Shown: positions 5,596-12,784 of the stretch, one piece after another
Layout: every line of letters begins with the position of its first letter
Position numbering within the stretch: the first letter of the stretch is position 1
DNA from: an uncultured Collinsella sp.
GTDB taxonomy: Bacteria; Actinomycetota; Coriobacteriia; Coriobacteriales; Coriobacteriaceae
DNA length: 12,784 nt
Reading direction: 5' to 3'
Assembly: GCA_902489515.1 (NCBI GenBank)
Contig: CABUAL010000022.1
Coordinates: forward strand, 1 to 12,784
The notes under the pieces: generated by a model
What the model was told of the DNA's origin: nothing
Database searches by the model: none
Seen by the model: only the letters and a program-made list of their open reading frames with translations
Made by a program: the position numbers and the translations under genes

Positions 5596-6474
5596 CTAAA
5601 GATTCATCTTGCCGTGGATGTAGGGGGTGACCTCGGGGGAGATGTGGCCGCAGCCCAGCTCGCGCAGCGCGGACTCGATGGCGGCGGGCAGCGGGGTCTT
5701 ACCCTCGTCGTCGACGGCGCTGCCGCCGAGAGCGGAAATCTTGGCGACATCTGCGGGGGCGGCCTCGATATGCATGCAGCCGCCGACCAAGCGCGCGCGA
5801 ACCTGCGCCAGGTCAAGATCGTGCAGGTAGTCCTCGCAGGTACGGATTAAATCGATCTTCTCGCGCGTAAGCTCCTCGCCCGTGGGGACGCGCGTGGCAA
5901 GACAGGCTCCCGCCGGCAGGTTCCAAACGGGATAGCCCCATGCGCGCAGCAGCTCGCGCTCTTCGTCCTTGGTAAAGCCGACCTCCATGAGAGGGGAGCG
6001 TATGCCGAGCTCTTTTGCCGCGCGCATGCCAGGGCGGTAGTCACCGCGATCGCTTGCATTGCTGCCGTCGATGACGGTGGGAAAGCCGAGCGACTTGGCG
6101 TGGTTGACGATGGCGGTAAAGCCGGCGTGCTTGCAGTGGTAGCAGCGATTGGCGTCGTTGCAGGCTACTTGGGGGAGTTGTAGCTGATCGACCGACAGAT
6201 TGAGCACGGGGAGCTTAAAATGCGGCCCCTCATGGGCTTGTCCATCAACGGACCGCTCAAACGAAGTCTGTTCGGGCGTGCCGATGAGCGGCGTGGTGAG
6301 ATGGACGAGGAGGGTATTGGTAGGCATGATGCGGGCGCATACGGCGGCTAAAAAGCTGCTGTCAACGCCGCCAGAAAACCCGATAGCCACGCGCCCGTAT
6401 GCCAAAAGCAGCTGTTCGAGCGCCGATAGCTTGTCTTGAAGCTCCTCTGCGGGTGCCGTGGTGTCTAAAATCAT
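5596..6474 (-). CDS. larE: LarE-like ATP-dependent sacrificial sulfur transferase
   Basis: LarE activates a nicotinic-acid-derived cofactor precursor with ATP and donates sulfur to build the nickel-pincer nucleotide used by lactate racemase LarA. This 292-residue protein has the PP-loop SGGVDS at 34-39 near the N-terminus. It also has the family stretch DGSNASDRGDYRPG at 136-149 and ACLATRVPTG at 190-199, where Cys191 matches the region of the sulfur-giving cysteine of L. plantarum LarE. Cys111 and Cys114 (RCYHCK) add a CxxC pair, a pattern reported for LarE forms that hold an iron-sulfur cluster and regenerate sulfur. The start has AAGGA upstream on the reverse strand. No larA, larB or larC is in the window, so the partners must be elsewhere. 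Family confidence is high; use in lactate racemisation is inferred from the family. Confidence 0.88.
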   Translation of the reverse strand: MILDTTAPAEELQDKLSALEQLLLAYGRVAIGFSGGVDSSFLAAVCARIMPTNTLLVHLTTPLIGTPEQTSFERSVDGQAHEGPHFKLPVLNLSVDQLQLPQVACNDANRCYHCKHAGFTAIVNHAKSLGFPTVIDGSNASDRGDYRPGMRAAKELGIRSPLMEVGFTKDEERELLRAWGYPVWNLPAGACLATRVPTGEELTREKIDLIRTCEDYLHDLDLAQVRARLVGGCMHIEAAPADVAKISALGGSAVDDEGKTPLPAAIESALRELGCGHISPEVTPYIHGKMNL

Positions 6475-6647
6475 GAAACGATCCTTATCGTTGAGTACTC
6501 GATCGAAAACTATAATCCTAATGCGTTACTTGCCATAAGACTTCTATCTGTGTAACGAAAGTGCAATATGGCATATACGTTATATACAAGTTGCCAAATG
6601 CGGTAGAGTTGCAGCAACGCGACAGCGAGAGTCGATGGGGGACCGAT
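6475..6647. promoter_or_regulatory. Divergent promoter region between larE and the HAD gene
   Basis: This AT-richer 173-base spacer separates two divergent genes and must hold their promoters. TATAAT at 6511-6516 (forward) overlaps TATAGT on the reverse strand (6509-6514); neither has a convincing -35 at the usual distance. Two overlapping palindromes (GAGTACTC at 6493-6500, TCGATCGA at 6499-6506) lie beside these boxes and could bind a regulator. TTGCCA occurs twice (near 6530 and 6591). Confidence 0.45.
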
Positions 6648-7298
6648 ATGATCAAGGCTGTTATTTTTGACATGGATGGAACGCTGGTCGATACCGAGCG
6701 TTTGGGGATTAAGGCCTGGAAGGCAGGCGCCGCTGAGCTTGGGCTCGCGATTGATGATGCGCTGATCCATCAGTTTATCGGTCGCACGCTGCCCGATGTC
6801 ATGGACATCCTTGATGAGCATTACGGCAGCCACGAAACCACCGAGGCGGTCTATGTCCGCCACAAGGAGATTCGCGACGAGATGGTCAAGACCGAACTGG
6901 AACTTAAGGCCGGCGCCGCCGAGTGCCTAGACGAGCTGCTAGCTGCGGGCTATCACGTGGGCCTAGCGACGTCGTCGCGCCTCGTTACGGCCGAGCGCAA
7001 CCTTAAGATGGTCGGTCTTTTTGACAAGTTTGAAACGGTAACGTGTGGCGAGGACGTCGTGCACGGCAAGCCCGACCCCGAGATGTATCTGCTCGCCTGC
7101 GAGCGCGCGGGCTTTGCCCCCGAGGAGTGCGCCGTGGTCGAGGATTCGCGCAACGGCTGCGTCTCGGGTATCACGGCCGGCTGCCATGTCTTTGCTGTGC
7201 CCGATATCGTGCCGCTGCCGCAGGACGTGGTGGATGGCTGCGAGGTCGTGCTCGACACGTTGTTCGATCTGGCGGCGGCGGTCAAGGCCGCACGCTAG
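6648..7298 (+). CDS. HAD-family hydrolase, beta-phosphoglucomutase-like phosphatase
   Basis: This 216-residue cytoplasmic enzyme of the haloacid dehalogenase superfamily probably dephosphorylates or isomerises a small phosphorylated metabolite. Motif I is FDMDGT with the nucleophile Asp8 and acid/base Asp10. Motif II is ATSS at 107-110, motif III is the lysine in GKPDPEMY (Lys141), and motif IV is VVEDS with Glu165-Asp166. The helical cap between residues 15 and 85 is the type seen in beta-phosphoglucomutase, phosphoglycolate phosphatase and sugar phosphatases. The ATG at 6648 is favoured because the family normally starts within a few residues of motif I and GGGGG lies upstream; an in-frame upstream ATG at 6561 adds 29 unlikely residues. 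The substrate cannot be told from the sequence. Confidence 0.9.
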   Translation: MIKAVIFDMDGTLVDTERLGIKAWKAGAAELGLAIDDALIHQFIGRTLPDVMDILDEHYGSHETTEAVYVRHKEIRDEMVKTELELKAGAAECLDELLAAGYHVGLATSSRLVTAERNLKMVGLFDKFETVTCGEDVVHGKPDPEMYLLACERAGFAPEECAVVEDSRNGCVSGITAGCHVFAVPDIVPLPQDVVDGCEVVLDTLFDLAAAVKAAR

Positions 7299-7369
7299 AC
7301 AATTGCGGCGTTGAAGCGAGTAATTGGCCGTCTTTGCGTAAGCGGCGTTTTGGCATACTGGCCGACGTG

Positions 7370-8479
7370 CTATAGATACGCACCGAGGTTGATGGCCGTG
7401 GCGTCGGTCTGGCTGCTTGCCTGGGTGCTGGCGCGTTCCAGTAGGAACGGACGTACCAGTTCTTGGCGGTTGATATCCTCGGCGGCGACTGCGGTGACGG
7501 TACGCACTGCGGAGCCGACACGGATATGCTTGATCTTTGCCGGGGCCTTGTTCTCGATTTGCTCCATCAGCAGTTGGACACCCTTGCGGCCAATCTCGTA
7601 GCCCGGGGGCGCTACCGTAGTGAGCGGGACCGATCCGCTCCAAGCGAGCGGGTTGCCGTCGCATCCGGCCACGCGTACTTGCCCGGGGACAGAGATGCCC
7701 TTGTCGACCAGTGCCGAAACGACACCCGAGGCCAACACATCGGTCAGGCCGACGACAAAATCGGGACGTTCGTCCGCGGGGCGCTCGGCGATTTGGGCAC
7801 CGATGCCGTAGCCGTCGGCAGCGGTATTCCATTCGCCGGCGTCGATGACTTCGATCTTGATATCGGGGTGCAGGGCGAGCGCCTTATGAATGCCAAGGAC
7901 GCGCAGGGTGAGTTGCATAAATGCTGCTCGGCCGACGACGACAATATGGTGCGCGCCGCGGGCGATGGCAAGTTCGGCAATGATGCGACCCTGGGCCTCA
8001 TTGTCGGCCGCTACGTAGTAGCCGGGCTCGGAGCAATGGATGTCCAGATGGACGATCGGCACGGGCATCTTGGTCATGGCGGGGTGCCAGTCGGGGGATG
8101 CCATGGGCTGAACCATGACGCCGGACATCTGGGTGCCCATAAAGTAGCGCAGGTAATGGTCCTCGAGAATATCGTCGTTATCGGCGTTGGCGATGAGCAA
8201 GTCGTAGCCGTGCTTGCGGGCCTCGTTGTGGGCGCCGCTGGCGATTTGGAGCGAAAAGCCGTGATCGAGACGGGGGAGCACCAGGCCAAAGGACTTGGTG
8301 GCGCCGCCCGCGAGCTGACGGGCGCTTTGGTTGGGCAGGTAGCCAAGGCGACTGATGGTCTCGTTGATGAGCTTGAGGGTCTCGGGGCGCAACTTTTCGG
8401 GATGGTTGAGCGCGTTGGAAACCGTGCCCAGCGAAACCCCGGCCTCGCGCGCGACGTCGCTGATTTTTACCTTTGCCAT
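7370..8479 (-). CDS. LacI-family transcriptional regulator
   Basis: This 369-residue repressor-type protein has an N-terminal helix-turn-helix (VKISDVAREAGVSLGTVSNALN, residues 4 onward), a hinge helix around NQSARQLAGG, and a periplasmic-binding-protein-like sensor domain. The sensor ends in the familiar LVRPFLLER region. LacI regulators usually sense a sugar or sugar phosphate and control catabolic genes. The start is ATG at 8479 (MAKVKISDV) with AAAGGGG upstream; an in-frame upstream ATG at 8524 would add 15 untypical residues. It is divergent from glmS across 313 bases and convergent with the HAD gene. A probable LacI-type operator lies between its promoter and start, consistent with autoregulation. 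Its other targets are not evident. Confidence 0.93.
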   Translation of the reverse strand: MAKVKISDVAREAGVSLGTVSNALNHPEKLRPETLKLINETISRLGYLPNQSARQLAGGATKSFGLVLPRLDHGFSLQIASGAHNEARKHGYDLLIANADNDDILEDHYLRYFMGTQMSGVMVQPMASPDWHPAMTKMPVPIVHLDIHCSEPGYYVAADNEAQGRIIAELAIARGAHHIVVVGRAAFMQLTLRVLGIHKALALHPDIKIEVIDAGEWNTAADGYGIGAQIAERPADERPDFVVGLTDVLASGVVSALVDKGISVPGQVRVAGCDGNPLAWSGSVPLTTVAPPGYEIGRKGVQLLMEQIENKAPAKIKHIRVGSAVRTVTAVAAEDINRQELVRPFLLERASTQASSQTDATAINLGAYL

Positions 8480-8489
8480 AGCGGCCCCT

Positions 8490-8503
8490 TTGATGCGTTT
8501 CAA
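8490..8503. promoter_or_regulatory. Probable LacI-type operator, autoregulatory
   Basis: TTGATGCGTTTCAA has a central CG and matching TTGA/TCAA ends (10 of 14 positions symmetric), the layout of LacI-family operators. It lies just downstream of the likely promoter and 10 bases ahead of the regulator's start codon, suited to self-repression. Confidence 0.45.
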
Positions 8504-8514
8504 GTACAAGCCAG

Positions 8515-8520
8515 ATTGTA
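8515..8520 (-). promoter_or_regulatory. Possible -10 box of the LacI-family gene
   Basis: On the reverse strand these bases read TACAAT, a good -10 hexamer, about 35 bases ahead of the start codon. No convincing -35 was found at 16-18 bases, where the sequence reads near CCTCTT, so the call is tentative. Confidence 0.35.
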
Positions 8521-8527
8521 GCATCCC

Positions 8528-8581
8528 AAACCTACCAAAGAGGGATAGGTTTATTTTGGCAGGTTTTATCTGGGGAAACGC
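8528..8581 (-). repeat. Intergenic repeat copy B with hairpin
   Basis: Read on the reverse strand, 8547-8581 is identical to 5474-5508 (35 bases). A 12-bp stem forms between 8528-8539 and 8555-8566. Its single imperfect pair is a G-U wobble in a reverse-strand RNA but an A-C mismatch in a forward one, favouring reverse-strand function. It lies upstream of the LacI-family gene. Confidence 0.85.
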
Positions 8582-8592
8582 TGTTGCCAGCT

Positions 8593-8633
8593 CAAACCAC
8601 CACGAAGGGGACAGGTGCTTTTGTGGTGGTTTG
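8593..8633. repeat. Hairpin with GGGACAGGTGC loop
   Basis: CAAACCACCAC (8593-8603) pairs perfectly with GTGGTGGTTTG (8623-8633). Four further A-T and G-T pairs extend the stem to about 15 bp around the loop GGGACAGGTGC. The loop core GGGACAGGT is the same as in repeat copy C read on the reverse strand, while the stem sequence is unrelated. Confidence 0.7.
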
Positions 8634-8658
8634 GACCGGCTGGACGTGTGTGCATCGG

Positions 8659-8691
8659 GTGGTATCTAAGTTGAGATACCACTTCTGGTAT
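8659..8691. promoter_or_regulatory. Palindrome and half-site upstream of glmS, candidate operator
   Basis: GTGGTATCT (8659-8667) and AGATACCAC (8674-8682) form a perfect 9-base inverted repeat with a 6-base spacer. A third TGGTAT half-site follows at 8686-8691. No T-run follows, so a terminator is less likely than a regulator-binding site or 5' control element for glmS. Confidence 0.4.
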
Positions 8692-8712
8692 ATCAGCTTG
8701 CGTTTGCGTGAG

Positions 8713-8718
8713 TACAAT
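8713..8718 (+). promoter_or_regulatory. Possible glmS -10 box
   Basis: TACAAT matches the -10 consensus at five of six positions and lies 74 bases before the glmS ATG. The -35 region at 16-18 bases upstream is poor and overlaps the end of the TGGTAT half-site, as expected if an activator or repressor controls it. Confidence 0.3.
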
Positions 8719-8792
8719 ACTCGAACGTTATACGTCTCAGCGCCCCCTGTGCGTGGACGTCTTGCAGTCACGCGAACGAAGGGATTTATCCT

Positions 8793-10640
<1,848 letters not shown>

Positions 10641-10663
10641 TTGGTTCCGCCATTCTGGCGACC

Positions 10664-10704
10664 AAGGCCCGGCTCCGTTGCAGCGGAGCCGGGCCTTGTT
10701 TCAT
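10664..10704 (+). terminator. glmS intrinsic terminator
   Basis: A perfect 14-bp GC-rich stem (10664-10677 with 10684-10697) with a 6-base loop (TTGCAG) is followed by GTTTCATTT. It lies 23 bases after the glmS stop. Confidence 0.88.
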
Positions 10705-10707
10705 TTG

Positions 10708-10753
10708 CCCAGATAAAACCTGCCAAAATGAACCTGTCCCTATTTGGCAGGTT
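10708..10753 (-). repeat. Intergenic repeat copy C with hairpin
   Basis: Bases 10708-10740 match 5481-5513 at 32 of 33 positions. AACCTGCCAAA (10717-10727) pairs perfectly with TTTGGCAGGTT (10743-10753) around a 15-base loop that reads GGGACAGGTT on the reverse strand. The TAA stop of the GntR-type gene (10752-10754) is partly built from the outer stem, so the repeat abuts that gene and may act as its 3' end structure. Confidence 0.85.
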
Positions 10754-11483
10754 AGCGGAGCTTGCTGGTCTCGAAGTACTCGGGGAACTGGTCCAGAACC
10801 TCGGTCTGGTTGCGGAACATCATATGCAGGTGCTTGCTGACCAAAAAGCTCGCTTCGATGGGGTCGCGACCGGCGATAGCGCGGCGAATCTGCTTGTGCT
10901 CGTTCACGATGTCCTGATTGTCGAGAACCTGCGTGGCGGCGCGCAGCCAGCGGAAGCGCTCCAGGTCGGCATTGGTCTCTTCGAGCCACGACCACACGGT
11001 GCTACGACATGCGATGCTAAAAATCATGTGATGCATGAGGTTGTCGCTCAAAAAGAAGCCGATGCGATCCTCTTCGGCCATGGCCTTTTCCTGCAGCACG
11101 ATGGCGCGGTCGAGCTGCTCGATGCCGGCCGACGTGGCGCGCGCACAGCACTCCACAATCACCTGCTTTTCCAGATGCTCGCGGATGTAACAGGCACTCT
11201 CGGCAAGGGTGAGGTTGATGGGTGAGACGTAGGTGCCGCTCTGGGGCACGGTGCGCACCAGGCCTTCTTGCGCCAAGCGAACCAAAGCCTCGCGCACGGG
11301 CGTGCGCCCCATATCCAGGTCGTCGCAAAGTTGCTTGACGCCCAGCTTTTCGCCCGGCTTGTAGTCCAGGTAGACGATTTTGCGTCGAATGGTGTGGTAG
11401 GACTGGTCCTGTAGGCTCGTTTCCTGCTCGCCGACGTGCATCGATTCTTCCATAGCGCCTCGCAACTGTTCTATCAAACTCAT
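10752..11483 (-). CDS. GntR-family regulator, FadR/FCD type
   Basis: This 243-residue regulator has a winged helix-turn-helix at about residues 26-88 (LGVKQLCDDLDMGRTPVREA, then GLVRTVPQSGTYV). An all-helical FCD ligand-binding domain follows. Asp147, His151, His196 and His218 are placed as the usual metal-binding set of that domain. FCD regulators commonly respond to organic acids or other small metabolites. The first ATG (11483) has no clear Shine-Dalgarno; starts at Met11 (11453, GAGG upstream) or Met15 (11441, GGAAG upstream) are equally possible because the first ~25 residues are not part of the DNA-binding domain. It is divergent from the YeiH-family transporter gene across 163 bases, so that gene is its most likely target. 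Its stop codon lies inside a repeat hairpin. Confidence 0.92.
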   Translation of the reverse strand: MSLIEQLRGAMEESMHVGEQETSLQDQSYHTIRRKIVYLDYKPGEKLGVKQLCDDLDMGRTPVREALVRLAQEGLVRTVPQSGTYVSPINLTLAESACYIREHLEKQVIVECCARATSAGIEQLDRAIVLQEKAMAEEDRIGFFLSDNLMHHMIFSIACRSTVWSWLEETNADLERFRWLRAATQVLDNQDIVNEHKQIRRAIAGRDPIEASFLVSKHLHMMFRNQTEVLDQFPEYFETSKLR

Positions 11484-11646
11484 ATGTCAGTTGTTAATTA
11501 TGCCGCGAATCAGCTTTCCGCGGTGGGTAATTCGGCTGTTGCCTGAGAACTATTGCGGCATCTTAGTCTGTGTTTGCGCAAGGCTGCGCTCAATGTTGCC
11601 GTATCATAAGCCGTCGCAAACGTGAAATAGAAAGAAGGAATCCCAT
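11484..11646. promoter_or_regulatory. Divergent control region between GntR-type and YeiH-family genes
   Basis: This 163-base spacer must hold the promoters of both genes. TATCAT at 11602-11607 is a possible forward -10 box, and AGAAGGA at 11633-11639 is the transporter's ribosome-binding site. I see no clear palindrome that would mark a GntR operator. Confidence 0.4.
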
Positions 11647-12681
11647 ATGCAACTGGCAAACATCGTACGCGAGCGCTGGAAAGGCGTCTTGTTCTGCCTG
11701 ATCATCGCTGTCCCCGCGACGTTGCTCGGCAAACAAATTGAGGTGGTCGGCGGGCCGGTATTTGCCATCCTCTTTGGCATGGTCCTGGCGCTCGTCTTTC
11801 CCAAGAATCGTCGCGAACAGCTCGCCGCCGGCATTACCTATACGTCCAAAAAAGTCTTGCAGTACGCGGTTATCCTGCTTGGCTTTGGCATGAACCTCTC
11901 CCAGATCCTGTCCAAGGGCGCCCAGTCGCTGCCGATTATCGTGGCGACGATCTCGACCTCGCTTGTCATCGCCTTTGTGCTCTGCCGCGTCATGAACGTG
12001 CCGGGTAAGATCGCGACGCTTGTGGGTGTGGGTTCGTCGATTTGCGGCGGTTCTGCCATCGCCGCGACCGCACCCGTCATCGATGCCGACGATCGCGAGA
12101 TTGCCCAGGCTATTTCGGTCATCTTCCTGTTTAACGTTATCGCGGCGCTCGTGTTTCCGACGCTCGGCGGCATGCTCGGGCTGACCAACGAGGGCTTTGG
12201 CCTGTTTGCCGGCACCGCCATCAACGATACCTCGTCCGTAACGGCTGCGGCGAGCGCCTGGGACAGCATGCATCCCGGCGCCAATGTGCTCGAGAGCGCC
12301 ACGGTGGTCAAGCTCACCAGGACGCTGGCCATCATTCCCATCACGCTGGCGCTTGCTTGCTGGCAGATGCATCTGGCGCGCAAGGCCGGCGGCGACGCTA
12401 GGAGCACGTTCTCGCTTAAACGCGCGTTTCCCATGTTTGTGCTGTTCTTTGTGCTGGCGAGTGTGATCACCACGGTGTTTCAGCTTCCCGTGTCCATCAC
12501 GGCGCCCATCAAGGAGCTGTCGAAATTCTTTATTGTGATGGCCATGGCGGCTATTGGTTTTAATACCGATATCGTTGAGCTGGTCAAAAAGGGCGGCAAG
12601 CCCATCGCGCTGGGCTTTTGCTGCTGGATTGGCATTGCGTGCATGAGTTTGGGAATGCAGCACGTGCTGGGAATCTGGTAG
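11647..12681 (+). CDS. YeiH-family putative sulfate exporter membrane protein
   Basis: This 344-residue inner-membrane protein belongs to the YeiH/UPF0324 family, annotated as putative sulfate exporters. About ten hydrophobic segments span the length. Family landmarks are GVGSSICGGSA at 127-137, GTAINDTSSV at 189-198 and VKLTR at 221-225, the last following the inter-repeat region. The length is normal for the family (about 335-350). The ATG follows AGAAGGA by seven bases. The protein is complete. In Enterobacteria relatives sit beside LysR-type regulators linked to sulfur metabolism; here the divergent neighbour is a GntR/FCD regulator, so the transported compound may differ. Sulfate or sulfite export is a family annotation with little direct proof. 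Confidence 0.9.
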   Translation: MQLANIVRERWKGVLFCLIIAVPATLLGKQIEVVGGPVFAILFGMVLALVFPKNRREQLAAGITYTSKKVLQYAVILLGFGMNLSQILSKGAQSLPIIVATISTSLVIAFVLCRVMNVPGKIATLVGVGSSICGGSAIAATAPVIDADDREIAQAISVIFLFNVIAALVFPTLGGMLGLTNEGFGLFAGTAINDTSSVTAAASAWDSMHPGANVLESATVVKLTRTLAIIPITLALACWQMHLARKAGGDARSTFSLKRAFPMFVLFFVLASVITTVFQLPVSITAPIKELSKFFIVMAMAAIGFNTDIVELVKKGGKPIALGFCCWIGIACMSLGMQHVLGIW

Positions 12682-12784
12682 AGAAGTAGCTTATTTGCGT
12701 GCTGCGTGCTGGTGAGCGCATTCTCACGGTGGAGCGATAGGAGCTCTTGCGGGATGGTCGAGATCGCGACGTCCCCACGCGCAT

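Noticed and set aside
7463..8521. 352-codon forward frame opposite the LacI-family gene
   Set aside because: The opposite strand encodes a full regulator with clear DNA-binding and sensor domains; the forward product has no family features.
8739..8792. AGCGCC shortly before glmS, suggesting a glmS ribozyme
   Set aside because: The ribozyme needs well over 100 bases with defined pseudoknots; only about 50 bases remain before the ATG and the conserved core is absent.
11590..12663. 357-codon reverse frame opposite the YeiH-family gene
   Set aside because: The translation is rich in Arg, His, Gly and Asp with no fold signal, typical of the antisense of a membrane protein gene.
12754..12784. Possible start of a forward gene (ATG with TAGGAG upstream) at the right edge
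   Set aside because: Only ten codons are visible and the spacing to the ribosome-binding site is long; a reverse-strand ATG ends at the same edge, so neither can be supported.

Overview
The window reads as chromosomal DNA of a high-GC gut actinobacterium of the class Coriobacteriia, most likely Collinsella or a close relative. I base this on GC-rich third codon positions, the gene content, and short intergenic repeats of a style I associate with Collinsella. That assignment is inference, made without a database search. Nothing here looks like a phage, plasmid, insertion sequence or CRISPR array.

Left half (1-5470): a forward sugar-phosphate cluster. It holds the C-terminal part of a fructose-family PTS membrane subunit (EIIC), a GatZ/KbaZ-like protein, a transaldolase, the two halves of a split transketolase, and a stand-alone fructose-type EIIA. 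A strong terminator follows. A sugar or polyol would enter as a phosphate, be converted around the GatZ-like protein, and reach the non-oxidative pentose phosphate pool. EIIB, the rest of EIIC and any GatY-type catalytic aldolase are not in the window. Most gene junctions in the cluster carry a strong RNA hairpin, including a textbook terminator between gatZ and the transaldolase gene.

Middle (5569-8792): a reverse larE-type sulfur transferase gene is divergent from a forward HAD phosphatase gene. That gene is convergent with a reverse LacI-family regulator gene. A 313-base spacer before glmS holds a probable LacI-type operator, two repeat hairpins and a palindrome close to glmS.

Right part (8793-12784): glmS (amino-sugar and cell-wall precursor synthesis) with its terminator, a reverse GntR/FCD-type regulator gene, and a divergent YeiH-family membrane protein gene. 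The last ~100 bases hold no gene I can support.

The most striking observation is inside gatZ. An in-frame 54-bp (18-codon) insertion consists of a 33-base exact inverted copy of a segment about 220 bases upstream in the same gene, flanked by a 22-base direct repeat. This is the signature of a template-switch event, or possibly of an amplification or assembly chimera. Second, a family of intergenic hairpins (three near-identical repeat copies plus related hairpins sharing a GGGACA core) is scattered at gene ends.
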